Notes: generated by a model from the letters alone, not told the origin. A stretch of 64,000 bases of DNA from Alphaproteobacteria bacterium (GCA_040216735.1 JAVJOO010000010.1:99315-163314); one strand, 5' to 3'. Positions 25,795 through 34,568 are shown, counted from the first letter of the stretch. Translations and numbers: made by a program.

Positions 25795-27342
25795 CTAGTA
25801 GCCTGAGCCGTAGAAATCGCTTTCGCTGTTGCCAACGAAAATCTGAACCGGGCGATAGCCCCGGCCGAAGACCTTTGGCCGATGACGTTGTGCCCAGATC
25901 AAGAACTGCGAAATGCTATCGACCTGGTCATCGTGCTTACCCATGGGGAACCCCAGGAGTTCCTTTTCAAGATCTGCAAGCCAATGCGCTTCATTGGGCA
26001 GGTAAACGCGACCTGCTTCGATCCCGGCACTGGCAATCTCTAAGCGCGCCGCCTTGTCACCTTCGGGCCTGATCGCAATAACCGACAACCGGGTAGCGCT
26101 GCGCAGTTCTTGAATCAAACCCTGACCGACGCCGGCCTTTTCGATCAGAATAGCCTTCGCATCGTATTGTTTTGCGAGCCCGATCACCCGCTTCTTGAGC
26201 GTGGGGTAGTCGATCCGATCTCGGTAAACATGAAGCAGGTAGTACGCCTTGCCGCCGACGTCGAGCCACGTCGTGCAAACCGAGTAGTCGCCGTTGGCGC
26301 TACTGGCAGTATCCCAACTCTGGACGACGCGTGATGGGGGTGTTGCCTCTGGCGCCTTGTCATAGCGCTGTAGCCAAGCCCGCTTCACCATGTTGCCTTC
26401 GGCCGGGACCGGGTTCTGCTGATACTGCGCGGAGAACGCCCGTGAGCCCATTTCCTTTTTTGTCTGTTCGAGGTCTTCACGACTTTCGCGGTTGGGGTTG
26501 AGGAGGTCCCCGGCGCGTCGGTGATGGACAATACCTGGCCCGATCGGAATGTCCTCGTCGTGTTCGGCGATAGCCGGGAGGTTAAGGTGTGTCCACCCGC
26601 CTTCCTCGATCAGGTGGCCGGCAAGATCGTCCTCGTGCAGGCGCTGCATGATGACGATCTTGACGCCGTCCCGCTTGCTTTCGAGGCGCGAAGGGACCGC
26701 GTTCGTGAACCAGTCGATCACGGTGCGACGGCGCGCTTCCGAACCCACCTCTGACGCGTTGTGGGGGTCGTCCACGATGAAGTAGTGAACGCCGTATCCG
26801 GTCAGGGTGCCGCCGACCGAGGTGGCGAAACGGCCACCACTGAGGGTGGTCTCGAACTCGTCGGGGCTGTTCTTGCGGCGACTCAGAATCATCTTCGGAA
26901 ACAGCCGGCGATAGAACGGCGTGTTGACCAACTGATGGGTCATGCGGGCGAACTTGTCGGACAGCTTGCTGGCGTAGCTTGCCACGATGAAACGTTGGGT
27001 TGGGTCCTTGCCCAGGCCCCAGGAGACGAAGGCGACCGAAACCGAGATCGACTTGAGATGGCGTGGCGGGATCGTGATCAGCAGCCGCTTGATGTTGCCC
27101 CGGTAGGCTTCATAGAGGTGCCAGGCCATCGCGTCGATGCACCAGGAATGTTGGTAGACCGCGCCGGGGTCGACGATGCTGACGGTCTTTTCGATGTAGG
27201 CGGCGAGATCTTCGCGGCAGACGGCATCGAACTCGTCCTGGTCGACCACGAGGTCACCGTCTAACGCAAGATCGCCGCCCGGTGTGGGGCGGCCTTCCGG
27301 GTTGGCCGTGGGTGTAGAATCGTTGTTGGCGTCACTGCGCAT
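25795..27342 (-). CDS. Phage terminase large subunit
   Basis: TerL packages phage DNA with an N-terminal ATPase and a C-terminal RNase H-like nuclease. The 515-residue product shows the adapted Walker A segment IPPRHLKSI, Walker B FIVDDPH, and nuclease acidic residues in QSWDTASS, AILIEKAGVG and HDDQVDS. It overlaps the upstream DUF5681 gene by 11 bases, the usual small-subunit position. No portal, capsid or tail genes follow in this direction, so it is a packaging-module remnant rather than a whole prophage. Confidence 0.93.
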   Translation of the reverse strand: MRSDANNDSTPTANPEGRPTPGGDLALDGDLVVDQDEFDAVCREDLAAYIEKTVSIVDPGAVYQHSWCIDAMAWHLYEAYRGNIKRLLITIPPRHLKSISVSVAFVSWGLGKDPTQRFIVASYASKLSDKFARMTHQLVNTPFYRRLFPKMILSRRKNSPDEFETTLSGGRFATSVGGTLTGYGVHYFIVDDPHNASEVGSEARRRTVIDWFTNAVPSRLESKRDGVKIVIMQRLHEDDLAGHLIEEGGWTHLNLPAIAEHDEDIPIGPGIVHHRRAGDLLNPNRESREDLEQTKKEMGSRAFSAQYQQNPVPAEGNMVKRAWLQRYDKAPEATPPSRVVQSWDTASSANGDYSVCTTWLDVGGKAYYLLHVYRDRIDYPTLKKRVIGLAKQYDAKAILIEKAGVGQGLIQELRSATRLSVIAIRPEGDKAARLEIASAGIEAGRVYLPNEAHWLADLEKELLGFPMGKHDDQVDSISQFLIWAQRHRPKVFGRGYRPVQIFVGNSESDFYGSGY

Positions 27343-27880
27343 TGCTGTCTCCGTTCCGGTTGCGGTTCAGCCGGTTGAGGGCCCGGCGGATGGTTGCCTG
27401 GTCGCTTTCTGTCGTCGGGGTCTTGGTCGCGTCGTCGTCGTTGTCTTTTGGGCCGAAGTATTCCCGCATCAGGGCGAAGGCTTCACGAACGGCACCTGCC
27501 TTTCCATTGAGGGCATCGACGAGCGTTTTTAGGATCAGCGCCTCGGCGACCGAGAGGTTCTGGCGCTCGCCGTCGATGGTGATTTTGACTTTTCGGTTGA
27601 GGTGCTTTTCGACGAGGGTCGCCATGTTACGACTCCCCTTGGGGCGGCCTTTTTTGTTGCCGGACTCCCCCTTCTTCCACTGCGAGTGCTTCGGCGGGTT
27701 CTTGTATCCGCCGCCCTCGCTTTCGGGGCCGTTGCTGTCAGGGGCAGGCGTGCCGTCCGTCGCGCTTTCTGGCGGCGGACCACCCGATTGCTCGGGCGTA
27801 GTGTCGCCGTCGCCTGAGCCTTTGCTTTCCGGCGATGGCGTTTTTGCGTTGTCGTCCTCAGGAGGGGCGCGCTTAGACAT
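27332..27880 (-). CDS. DUF5681 protein (small-terminase-like)
   Basis: A 182-residue protein. Residues 1-70 are Pro/Ser/Gly-rich and disordered; then comes the DUF5681 signature SQWKKGESGNKKGRPKGSRN and a helical part with DGERQNLSVAEALILKTLV. DUF5681 genes commonly sit before terminase large subunits, so a DNA-recognition role is likely though not proven. The start ATG at 27880 overlaps the end of the methyltransferase gene by 8 bases, and the stop overlaps TerL, making a tight three-gene operon. Confidence 0.88.
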   Translation of the reverse strand: MSKRAPPEDDNAKTPSPESKGSGDGDTTPEQSGGPPPESATDGTPAPDSNGPESEGGGYKNPPKHSQWKKGESGNKKGRPKGSRNMATLVEKHLNRKVKITIDGERQNLSVAEALILKTLVDALNGKAGAVREAFALMREYFGPKDNDDDATKTPTTESDQATIRRALNRLNRNRNGDSNAQ

Positions 27881-29252
27881 TGCCAGCCTCCGAATCGTCG
27901 TCGTCGCCACGGTCGGCATGGCCGCGGTCTGCGGGCAGGCGCCGCGCCCGTACCGCCTGCATGGGCTCGCCGGTCTCGATGAGGACAGGTTCGTCATCGG
28001 TGAGGTCGGCATAGCGTTCGAGCATGAGCTGAACGTAGGGCGGGTCGATCTCGATCAGGGCCGCCTTGCGCCCGACACGGTGCGCGGCAAACAGGGTGGT
28101 CCCTGAGCCGCCGAATGGGTCAAGGATCAAGCCGCCCCGACGCGAGCAGTCCTTGATGGCGTCGGCGACCAGCGCGACCGGCTTGACGGTGGGGTGCATC
28201 GCCAGCGCTGCGTCACGTTCCGCGCCGAAGGCATTGGCCCCGGCGTAGGTCCAGACGTTGGTCCGATCCCGGCCGTGGCGGCCGAGTTCGACATTGTTGA
28301 TGTGCGCTGCCGTGCCATTCTTATAGACGAGGATCAGTTCGTGCTGAGAGCGGTACAGTGAGCCCATGCCGCCGTTCGTCTTGTTCCAGACCACCAGGTT
28401 CTTGAACGATGTGTAGGCGGTCCGGCCGGCGGTCATGGCTTCGTAGAGGTGTCGCCAGTCCATAAAGATGAAGTGCAGGGCGCCGTCGTCGCTGGCAGCG
28501 GCCATGTGTTCGAGCACGGTCGTGAGGAACGCCGTGAACGCGGCTTCGGACATCTCACCCGATGCCATCAGGAATTCACGATGCTTCACCTTGCCCTTGC
28601 CCGAAACGTGCCCGGCGATCGGGACGTTATAGGGTGGGTCGGTGATAACCATCTGTGCGCGGCTGCCGCCCAACAGGCATTCATAGGCTGCAGGGTCGGT
28701 GGCATCGCCACACAAAACCCGGTGCACGCCAAGCTGATATACGTCGCCCGGCTGGACGAAAGACGGGCCGGGCGTCGGGACCGGGATTGTGTCCAGGGGG
28801 TCGGCCGCGTCCTGCGTGGTCGATGCGTCGATGATCAAATCGATCTCTGCGGTCTTGAAGCCGGTGATCTCGACATCGAAGTCGAGTTCCAACAGGTATC
28901 GGAACTCGATCGCCAGCATCTTTTCGTCCCATCCGGCGAGCTCGGCGATGCGATTGTCGGCAATCGTGTACGCCCGTACCTGGGCTTCGCTGAGATGGTC
29001 GACGCAGATGACCGGAACGTGGGTCATATCGAGCAGCTTGGCCGCCTGCCAGCGGCCGTGCCCGCAGATGATCATACCGCCAGACTTGATCAGCATCGCG
29101 CCGAGGAAACCGACCGCCGTCATCGACTTGGCGATTTGCCTGATTTGCGCCGATGCGTGTGTCCGTGGGTTGTTAGGGTTGGGGGTCAGGTTGGAAACCG
29201 GCCACATGACGATGTGGTCGGCGATCTTGAGGTGGTCAGGGATATCAGCCAT
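27873..29252 (-). CDS. ParB-domain/N4-N6 DNA methyltransferase fusion
   Basis: A 459-residue phage-type enzyme. The N-terminal ParB/Srx-like domain (NLTPNPNNPRTHASAQIRQI, then MIICGHGRWQAAKLL) precedes an adenine/cytosine-N4 methyltransferase with the catalytic DPPY in MVITDPPYNVP and the AdoMet loop DPFGGSGTTLFAA near the end. This order (target region between DPPY and FGGSGTT) is the beta class. It heads the operon with DUF5681 and TerL. Likely it protects phage DNA from restriction; the recognition site is unknown. Confidence 0.93.
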   Translation of the reverse strand: MADIPDHLKIADHIVMWPVSNLTPNPNNPRTHASAQIRQIAKSMTAVGFLGAMLIKSGGMIICGHGRWQAAKLLDMTHVPVICVDHLSEAQVRAYTIADNRIAELAGWDEKMLAIEFRYLLELDFDVEITGFKTAEIDLIIDASTTQDAADPLDTIPVPTPGPSFVQPGDVYQLGVHRVLCGDATDPAAYECLLGGSRAQMVITDPPYNVPIAGHVSGKGKVKHREFLMASGEMSEAAFTAFLTTVLEHMAAASDDGALHFIFMDWRHLYEAMTAGRTAYTSFKNLVVWNKTNGGMGSLYRSQHELILVYKNGTAAHINNVELGRHGRDRTNVWTYAGANAFGAERDAALAMHPTVKPVALVADAIKDCSRRGGLILDPFGGSGTTLFAAHRVGRKAALIEIDPPYVQLMLERYADLTDDEPVLIETGEPMQAVRARRLPADRGHADRGDDDDSEAGNV

Positions 29253-29327
29253 AAGAGCCTCTTTTAGGGTTTCAATTAGACGTGATTACAATGCGAGGTA
29301 CTAAGCGCAGAGAAATAGGTTTAGGGC

Positions 29328-30032
29328 CTAAGGCCGGCCCCGGCGTTTCGCCGGAGCTTGAGAAAGAAAGTCCGGCAACACCGAGCCAAGAAATCCGAGT
29401 TCGACCACCAGCGCGCTGCGAGTGGAAAGACGAAGGCCGCCGAGATGGTTAGCGAAATGGGCAGCGAGTTCGCCGCCGCCCCAGCACACGGTAGGCGCCA
29501 GGTCGATGGGGATGTCGTCCGGCAGCTTGGCCTGGGTCGGGGCAGAGAAGAGTTCGCGGAGTTCGACCTTTTGGATGGCGAAGTAGACGCTGACGTCGAC
29601 GATCGGGATACCCATTGCATTGAGGTAGGTGGGTAGATCGGGGTGATTATCCGGATGGAGATGATCGTGGAGGTGGCGCGGCGGCCCCCCTTGAATCTCA
29701 CTGAAGGCACCGGCGAGATCCGGCTCGCGAACGTGGCTGACGAGGAAGACAGCCTCGGACTGATTCACGCCGAGGTTTTGGAGGTCCAGCGCGACGCCAA
29801 GGCAAAAGACATCGAAAGTAGTGAACTGAGCTTCGTTGCCTTTGCCGGTGGGTTGATCAGCGGAAAATGCTCGATGGCTCGGGTTGATCTTTCCGGCGCG
29901 GTCGATCTCAAGAAGGCGCTTGATCCGGGTGCGGAAGCGTGGCGGCGCTTGGAGCGCGGCACCTCTGTGACGCATGGCGCGCCACAAGGCCCATTCGCAT
30001 TGACTGCGTTGGAAAGCCTGAGATGAGGTCAT
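29328..30032 (-). CDS. Prophage-associated hypothetical protein with MerR-like HTH region, 234 aa
   Basis: Residues about 75-105 (FTTFDVFCLGVALDLQNLGVN) read like the first helices of a MerR/phage HTH preceded by a gap in which the wing would lie. The rest is unrecognised: an amphipathic N-terminus, a His/Asp-rich loop (HLHDHLHPDNHPDLP), and a Gly/Leu-rich end. The ATG at 30032 is the first in frame. It lies 75 bases upstream of the ParB-methyltransferase gene and may head that transcript. Confidence 0.6.
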   Translation of the reverse strand: MTSSQAFQRSQCEWALWRAMRHRGAALQAPPRFRTRIKRLLEIDRAGKINPSHRAFSADQPTGKGNEAQFTTFDVFCLGVALDLQNLGVNQSEAVFLVSHVREPDLAGAFSEIQGGPPRHLHDHLHPDNHPDLPTYLNAMGIPIVDVSVYFAIQKVELRELFSAPTQAKLPDDIPIDLAPTVCWGGGELAAHFANHLGGLRLSTRSALVVELGFLGSVLPDFLSQAPAKRRGRP

Positions 30033-30051
30033 GCCTTAGTTTAGGGGTGCT

Positions 30052-30093
30052 CTACTCTTTATACAACCTCAAAAGGGGTTACATAAAGAGTAG
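30052..30093. repeat. 11-bp inverted repeat in the AT-rich prophage/mobile-pair intergenic region
   Basis: CTACTCTTTAT (30052-30062) and ATAAAGAGTAG (30083-30093) are perfect reverse complements separated by 20 bases. They lie in an AT-rich 200-bp gap between the minus-strand prophage genes and the plus-strand mobile mystery protein A gene, where an operator or a transcript hairpin would be expected. Confidence 0.8.
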
Positions 30094-30246
30094 TAAAATA
30101 TTTGAAATGGAGACTGACAATCGAAATTATATGTACGTTTCTATTCACTATTAGCGTATATATAACTACGTCGATCAAATCGATCATGCTCTCATCTAAG
30201 GCGATGGTGACCACTGAAACCGGTCTGATCGGCATGATTGGTGGCC

Positions 30247-30732
30247 ATGATGAAGAAAACTATGAAAAAGAACCCGAACACCAACCTCACCGTGACCCGC
30301 CGTCAGCTTGACCGCCGTCTTGATCAGGCGCTCATCCGGACCCTGGCGCCGCCGCGCGACGGATGGATCAGGACGATCCGACTCTCGCTCGGCATGCGGA
30401 TTGTCGACCTCGCCCGCAAAATCGGCGTTTCCGAGGGCAATGTCCGCCAGGCAGAGCGTTCGGAAATCCAGGACTCCATCACCCTCCGCAAACTTCGAAC
30501 AATGGCTGAGGCGATGGACTGCGACCTCGTCTACGGATTTGTCCCGCGAGAAAGCCTCGAGGCCAGCGTCGCCCACCAAATTGCGCGGCGCGCGCAACGG
30601 GATGCACATCGAACGGCGCAGACCATGAGCCTGGAGAAGCAGGATCTTGAGAAGCAAGCCCTGCAACACTTGGTTGATGACTTAGAACGCGGCTATCAGG
30701 TTCACCCACCTAGCGACCTGTGGCGTGAGTGA
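30247..30732 (+). CDS. Mobile mystery protein A (HTH)
   Basis: A 161-residue HTH protein of the mobile mystery protein A family. It opens KKTMKKNPNTNL, then a Lys/Arg-rich RRQLDRRLDQALIRTLAPP, and has an XRE-like core (IRLSLGMRIVDLARKIGVSE, then NVRQAERSE). A C-terminal helix (SLEKQDLEKQALQHL) follows. It overlaps the Fic-domain gene by 8 bases. The pair is found on plasmids and islands and is thought to behave like a toxin-antitoxin unit; here A would be the antitoxin or regulator (inference). ATG 30247 or 30250 may be the start. Confidence 0.88.
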   Translation: MMKKTMKKNPNTNLTVTRRQLDRRLDQALIRTLAPPRDGWIRTIRLSLGMRIVDLARKIGVSEGNVRQAERSEIQDSITLRKLRTMAEAMDCDLVYGFVPRESLEASVAHQIARRAQRDAHRTAQTMSLEKQDLEKQALQHLVDDLERGYQVHPPSDLWRE

Positions 30733-31345
30733 TCCTTTCAACACCGAGGACGGCCAGACGCCGCTCACCGCGGATGACCGCCTCGGGTTGATTCCCGGTC
30801 ATATCCAGACCCGCGGTGAACTTGACGAACTCGAAGGGGCGAACATCAACACAGCTCGGCGCTGGATCGCCGGTCGACGATCGATCAATGCGCTATCAGT
30901 CGACCAGATGCGTGAGGTACATCGGCAAATGTTCGATCAGGTCTGGACCTGGGCAGGGGAGTTCACCCAAGAAGCAGATCGGGGTCTAGGACTCCCGACC
31001 CACGACATTCCGAGCGCGCTTCAGATGCTCGTCGACGACATTGCTTACCAACTTGAACACGCAAACCCCGAATCCGCTGAGCTCCTCGCCAACTACCACC
31101 ACCGGCTCACCTACATCCATCCGTTTCCAAACGGGAATGGCCGTTGGGCCCGGCTCATGACTGACCTGTTGGGGCGGCGGATTGATGCCCCCACTATTGA
31201 GTGGGGCGGAAGGCAAGCGGATGATGATCTTCATCAGGTTGGCGCTCAAATGCGCGAGGCCTACATCGCTGCGCTCAGAGTCGCAGACGGTCACGATCTG
31301 GATCCGCTGATCAACCTAATACGAGATCGGTCAGCAGCCTCTTAG
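30725..31345 (+). CDS. Mobile mystery protein B (Fic domain)
   Basis: A 206-residue Fic-fold protein. The catalytic loop HPFPNGNGRWAR matches the HxFx(D/N)GNGRxxR motif of AMPylating Fic enzymes. The N-terminal part (NINTARRWIAGRRSI) and WTWAGEFTQEADRGLG are typical of the mobile mystery B group. It starts at GTG 30725, overlapping the end of the A gene. No inhibitory (S/T)xxxE(G/N) helix is obvious in B itself. Target protein unknown. Confidence 0.92.
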   Translation: MSDPFNTEDGQTPLTADDRLGLIPGHIQTRGELDELEGANINTARRWIAGRRSINALSVDQMREVHRQMFDQVWTWAGEFTQEADRGLGLPTHDIPSALQMLVDDIAYQLEHANPESAELLANYHHRLTYIHPFPNGNGRWARLMTDLLGRRIDAPTIEWGGRQADDDLHQVGAQMREAYIAALRVADGHDLDPLINLIRDRSAAS

Positions 31346-31352
31346 AGCCAGC

Positions 31353-31580
31353 TCATTTACGGCGCCGGGACTTTTCCAAGAGCCGCGCCGGCTCGACCTT
31401 CAGGGCCTTGGCCAGGATCGCAACGATTATCACGGTCGGGTTGCGGACGCCGCGTTCGATGCCGCTTACATAGGTCCGGTGCAGGTCGGCCTCAAAGGCA
31501 AGGTCCTCCTGAGTGAGGCCCAGTTCGGTGCGCAAAGCGCGCACGTTTTGGCCCAGTTGCCGCCGGATATCCATGGCCAC
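31353..31580 (-). CDS. Small XRE-family transcriptional regulator
   Basis: A 75-residue Cro/CI-type HTH: LGQNVRALRTELGLTQEDLA, then HRTYVSGIERGVRNPTV. Size and layout match controller (C) proteins of restriction-modification systems. It is divergent from an Mrr-like endonuclease gene, and a palindrome lies between the two. Start is GTG 31580 or ATG 31574; neither has a strong ribosome site, so the mRNA may be nearly leaderless. The stop is 7 bases from the end of the convergent Fic gene. Confidence 0.92.
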   Translation of the reverse strand: MAMDIRRQLGQNVRALRTELGLTQEDLAFEADLHRTYVSGIERGVRNPTVIIVAILAKALKVEPARLLEKSRRRK

Positions 31581-31593
31581 AGGAGGCCGTCCG

Positions 31594-31617
31594 TGTAGAC
31601 AAATCGTCTACAGACGA
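31594..31617. promoter_or_regulatory. Operator-like overlapping palindromes between XRE and endonuclease genes
   Basis: TGTAGAC (31594-31600) and GTCTACA (31606-31612) are perfect reverse complements with a 5-bp spacer. TCGTCT (31604-31609) and AGACGA (31612-31617) form a second palindrome overlapping the first. This resembles the C-boxes that controller proteins bind to time endonuclease expression. Confidence 0.75.
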
Positions 31618-31667
31618 TGAGTCACATTTGGCTGGACTTCGGGCCCAACGGACGCAAAGGTCGGGGC

Positions 31668-32609
31668 ATGAGCGAACTTGAACCCATTGCGCCCGCCGCC
31701 ATCCGCTACATCAAGTTGGGTGAGGGCGGTGCCTGGGAGACAGCCAGCCTCGACCACGGCGAAATCCATTTCGGCTATAGCGAGGTGCCACACGAGCCGG
31801 CGCAAGCCGGCGACTGGGACGCCGTGAGACAGGCCTGCATCACCGCTTATCAGGCCAAACGGCCGGGCGACTATGTCCGCGAGATTCGAGAGTTCTACGA
31901 ACTCGGGCCCGACGCGTTGTGGATCACCTTTGCCCGGGGGCACCTATGGTGGGCCTTCGCTGAGCCCGAGGTGCATTGGCTTGGCGGGGAAGGGAAGACG
32001 CAAGGGTATCGGATGCGCAAGACAAAGGGTCCTTGGCGCAAGACCGATGTTGCCGGCCAGCCCCTGATCGCGGCCCAGCTCAGCACACGGCTTACCAAGA
32101 CGGCCGCCTATCGCCGCTCGATTTGCCGCATCGAAGTGGAGGGCTACCTGCTTCGCCACATCAACGCTGAGCCTGATCCCCTGATCGAGGAGGCGGCGCG
32201 GGCCCGGCAAGATCTCGTCGAGATTGCCGACCGCATGATCCGAACCCTTCACTGGGCGGACTTTGAAGTCGTGGTCGACCTGATATTTGCCCGCAGCGGC
32301 TGGCAGCGGGTTTCGGCAGTCGGTGGCAGCACGCAAAAAGATACCGACCTGATCGTCGAGCAGCCGACTACCGGCGAGCGGGCGTTTGTTCAGGTGAAAT
32401 CGAGTGCCGATCAGAGGGTCCTAGACGACTACATCAACCGCTTTACCGCGGATGGGACGATGGAGCGCCTGTTCTTCGTGTGTCACTCGCCGAAGACGGC
32501 ATTCGTGACAGGTGGCGCGCCGTCGGTCCACGTTTGGGCCGGGAAGTCCCTCGCAGAAATGGTCGTTGGAACCGGCCTATTCGACTGGGTCGTTGACCGG
32601 GTGAGTTAG
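31668..32609 (+). CDS. Mrr-like restriction endonuclease with long N-terminal extension
   Basis: A 313-residue protein whose C-terminal third is an Mrr-type PD-(D/E)XK domain: VVDLIFARSGWQRVSAVGG, then Asp in KDTDLIVEQ and the QxK signature in AFVQVKSSADQ, the variant normal for Mrr. Residues 1-190 contain a Trp-rich module (ALWITFARGHLWWAFAEPEVHWL) that may be the recognition domain. ATG 31668 has a modest ribosome site (GGTCGGGG); ATG 31617 would lie inside the operator. No methyltransferase is adjacent, so it may be a type IV enzyme against modified DNA, controlled by the XRE gene. Confidence 0.85.
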   Translation: MSELEPIAPAAIRYIKLGEGGAWETASLDHGEIHFGYSEVPHEPAQAGDWDAVRQACITAYQAKRPGDYVREIREFYELGPDALWITFARGHLWWAFAEPEVHWLGGEGKTQGYRMRKTKGPWRKTDVAGQPLIAAQLSTRLTKTAAYRRSICRIEVEGYLLRHINAEPDPLIEEAARARQDLVEIADRMIRTLHWADFEVVVDLIFARSGWQRVSAVGGSTQKDTDLIVEQPTTGERAFVQVKSSADQRVLDDYINRFTADGTMERLFFVCHSPKTAFVTGGAPSVHVWAGKSLAEMVVGTGLFDWVVDRVS

Positions 32610-32623
32610 TCGACGTGCCGGCC

Positions 32624-32836
32624 CTACTTGTTCCTGTTGACGTTGTCTCGTTTGGAGTTATCGGGATTATCCCGAACGTACTTGCGCCCGCCGATCTTCA
32701 CGACGTGATTGCCCGGGTGGTCACCTGCCTCAACTTCCTTAACGGGCTGGGTGCGCGGAACGTTCTTCCTGTTACCTATGTCATAGTTTTCGTTGCGTCC
32801 GCCAGGGCCGTCGTTCTTCCCTACGATCTTGCCCAT
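32624..32836 (-). CDS. Small basic/polar protein resembling DUF3892, 70 aa
   Basis: A 70-residue Asn/Asp/Lys-rich protein (MGKIVGKNDGPGGRNENYDI) with a C-terminal VVKIGGRKYVRDNPDN that resembles DUF3892. A strong AAGGAAGG ribosome site precedes the ATG, and it sits 14 bases from the convergent endonuclease gene. Function unknown. Confidence 0.65.
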   Translation of the reverse strand: MGKIVGKNDGPGGRNENYDIGNRKNVPRTQPVKEVEAGDHPGNHVVKIGGRKYVRDNPDNSKRDNVNRNK

Positions 32837-32860
32837 GTGACCTTCCTTCTTATTTGCTGA

Positions 32861-33160
32861 TCAATCCGATTGTACCGTTCGTTTGCGAAACGTCTGAACC
32901 ATCTCGTCGGAGACATCCTGACGGTAACAAAGAGGCGCGTGGCCGCCAGGTTTGCTGTAGGCGCTTCGCTTGCCACAGCGACTCCCATTACGAGTCCGAT
33001 TGAAAGGGCACGCGCAGGTTCCTGGATACTGCCTAATCGACTCCGAGATCATTCGTTCGCGAACCTGATCATTGCTGAACTGTCCTTGCTGGGCATCTGC
33101 CGACGCAGACGCCAAGAGTCCAACAGCTAGGGTTGCGACAGCGAGCAATCTCATTGTCAT
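32861..33160 (-). CDS. Secreted Cys-rich small protein, 99 aa
   Basis: A signal peptide (MTMRLLAVATLAVGLLASASADA, cleavage near ADAQQ) is followed by a mature domain with QYPGTCACPFNRTRNG, SRCGKRSAY and HAPLCYRQDV, giving four cysteines that probably form disulfides in the periplasm. I recall this motif from small hypothetical proteins of alphaproteobacteria near mobile elements. The frame opens earlier, but the ATG at 33160 fits the signal peptide. Function unknown. Confidence 0.75.
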   Translation of the reverse strand: MTMRLLAVATLAVGLLASASADAQQGQFSNDQVRERMISESIRQYPGTCACPFNRTRNGSRCGKRSAYSKPGGHAPLCYRQDVSDEMVQTFRKRTVQSD

Positions 33161-33195
33161 TGGCTCAATCTTGGGTTTAATGCACTTAGGATGCA

Positions 33196-33924
33196 ATGCT
33201 TCAGATTGAGCTGAGCGAGGGGAATGATGTCGAAAATTTCGGGAGCTGTTCTAGTAAGCCCTGGGCGGGCGATGATCTTTGCGCCTTCATTTCATCCAGC
33301 CATCTAATGTCCACACTGTCCGCAGCGTGGAAACGTTGCCGTCAAATCTCTAAGGCGATTTACACTGCGATTGAGGCTGTCGATCGAACGGTAAACTCGT
33401 TTGCTCGAAAGGTGATTCGGGCCTTGATTGATCCTGTCTTGTTCTTTGGGTCGTTGTTCTTCGTTTTGCTTTCAATGACGACATTCGTCGATCCAAGTCA
33501 GATTGAGCAGAATTCCCGTCCAGAGGGAACAACGCTCGCGAACCTCTCAATCTCAGTTGTTTTGATGCTGTTGGCTTACCTGGCCCTTGGGGTGAGTTTG
33601 TTCCGGGAGAAGCGACATATCTTCCGGGTCTGTTGGGCAGCCTTCTTTGTTCTGTTTTTGCACCCCGTTTTCTTCTCATTTGTTTTCCGTGAAAGAGGAT
33701 GTCTTCCTGGCTTCTCGTCAGTCGAAGATAACATCCTCGCGGTGTATGCGATCTGGACAGGGTCGGGACCAGATATTCAAGATGTGGAGGGGCCTTGTCG
33801 CGCTATTTTGGTCTCTGGCTCTTTGAGCGGATACGTAGGTCTGGCCATATTGTTTGCGATCTTTATTAGCCTCTTCGAAAGGTATCGCACTCGTACGCGT
33901 CCTCCTGGGGACGGCGTTTCTTAG
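33196..33924 (+). CDS. Hypothetical integral membrane protein, 242 aa
   Basis: About four transmembrane helices: VLFFGSLFFVLLSMTTFV, LSISVVLMLLAYLALGVSL, RVCWAAFFVLFLHPVFFSF and YVGLAILFAIFISLF. An extracytoplasmic loop between helices 3 and 4 carries two cysteines. ATG 33196 has an AGGA just upstream; another ATG is at 33307. It is divergent from the Cys-rich secreted protein gene. No family recognised. Between 33925 and 34117 I see nothing supportable. Confidence 0.6.
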   Translation: MLQIELSEGNDVENFGSCSSKPWAGDDLCAFISSSHLMSTLSAAWKRCRQISKAIYTAIEAVDRTVNSFARKVIRALIDPVLFFGSLFFVLLSMTTFVDPSQIEQNSRPEGTTLANLSISVVLMLLAYLALGVSLFREKRHIFRVCWAAFFVLFLHPVFFSFVFRERGCLPGFSSVEDNILAVYAIWTGSGPDIQDVEGPCRAILVSGSLSGYVGLAILFAIFISLFERYRTRTRPPGDGVS

Positions 33925-34117
33925 AGTGGTTTTGAACCGCACGCGTTGTCGCATAATTACCGTTCTGGAAGGCAGGTTTGTTTTCGTGCGAGCGCGGCAG
34001 TGCTTGGCCAGGCCGACAGAGATGTCGATTCGAGGTGAAGATGAGGTTGGATATCCACTGGTAGACCAGGGTCACCTTCTATTTAAGTGAAGCAAGAGTG
34101 AATTCGGAACGAGACTT

Positions 34118-34453
34118 ATGCCGACCTTGATCGCTTACCTCGGTGCCGCCGCTGCGGAGATTGCGGGCTCCTTCGCTTTCTAGGCGTGGTTGAGCCTCGA
34201 CCGCTCAATCTGGTGGGTGTTGCCTGGTATTGCCTCGCTAGCACTGTTCGCCTACTTGCTAACACTGGTTGATAGCGCTGCCGCTGGCCGCGCATACGCC
34301 GCCTACGGCGGCGTCTATATTGCCAGTTCTCTTACTTGGCTCGGGGTGGTCGAGGGGGTTCGGCCGGATCGGTAGGATGTGGCCGGCGCAATCATTTGTC
34401 TCTTCGGCGCAGCCTTGATCATCGCCGGTCCAAGGTCATCAGCGGCCGGCTAG
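34118..34453 (+). pseudogene. ynfA: YnfA/UPF0060 family membrane protein with two in-frame amber codons
   Basis: Translated through, the frame gives a full-length YnfA-type four-helix protein of 111 residues (family about 108): [38 protein letters not shown], and later [30 protein letters not shown]. Both TAGs (34181-34183 and 34373-34375) sit where the family normally has Trp (FAFWAWL, RPDRWD), so each is one G-to-A change from TGG. Otherwise the frame is intact. Most likely a recent pseudogene; suppression by an amber-reading tRNA would restore it. Confidence 0.85.
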
Positions 34454-34568
34454 GCTTCATCTTTGTAGCGCCGTTTGTGCCCTAAAGGGTGTTGCGAAGT
34501 GATGCGCTAGCTACATTCACCCGTTCTTGGACGTCGAGGCTCACTGCCACAGGGCTTGCATGACCTAG

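Noticed and set aside
25795..30032. A complete prophage
   Set aside because: Only a methyltransferase, DUF5681 protein, TerL and one HTH-like gene are present; no portal, capsid, tail or lysis genes are seen, so it is a remnant.
34118..34453. Genome-wide reassignment of TAG to a sense codon
   Set aside because: gatB ends in TAG at its normal length, and the interrupted genes point to different amino acids (Trp, Tyr). Decay is simpler; suppression is left open as a finding.
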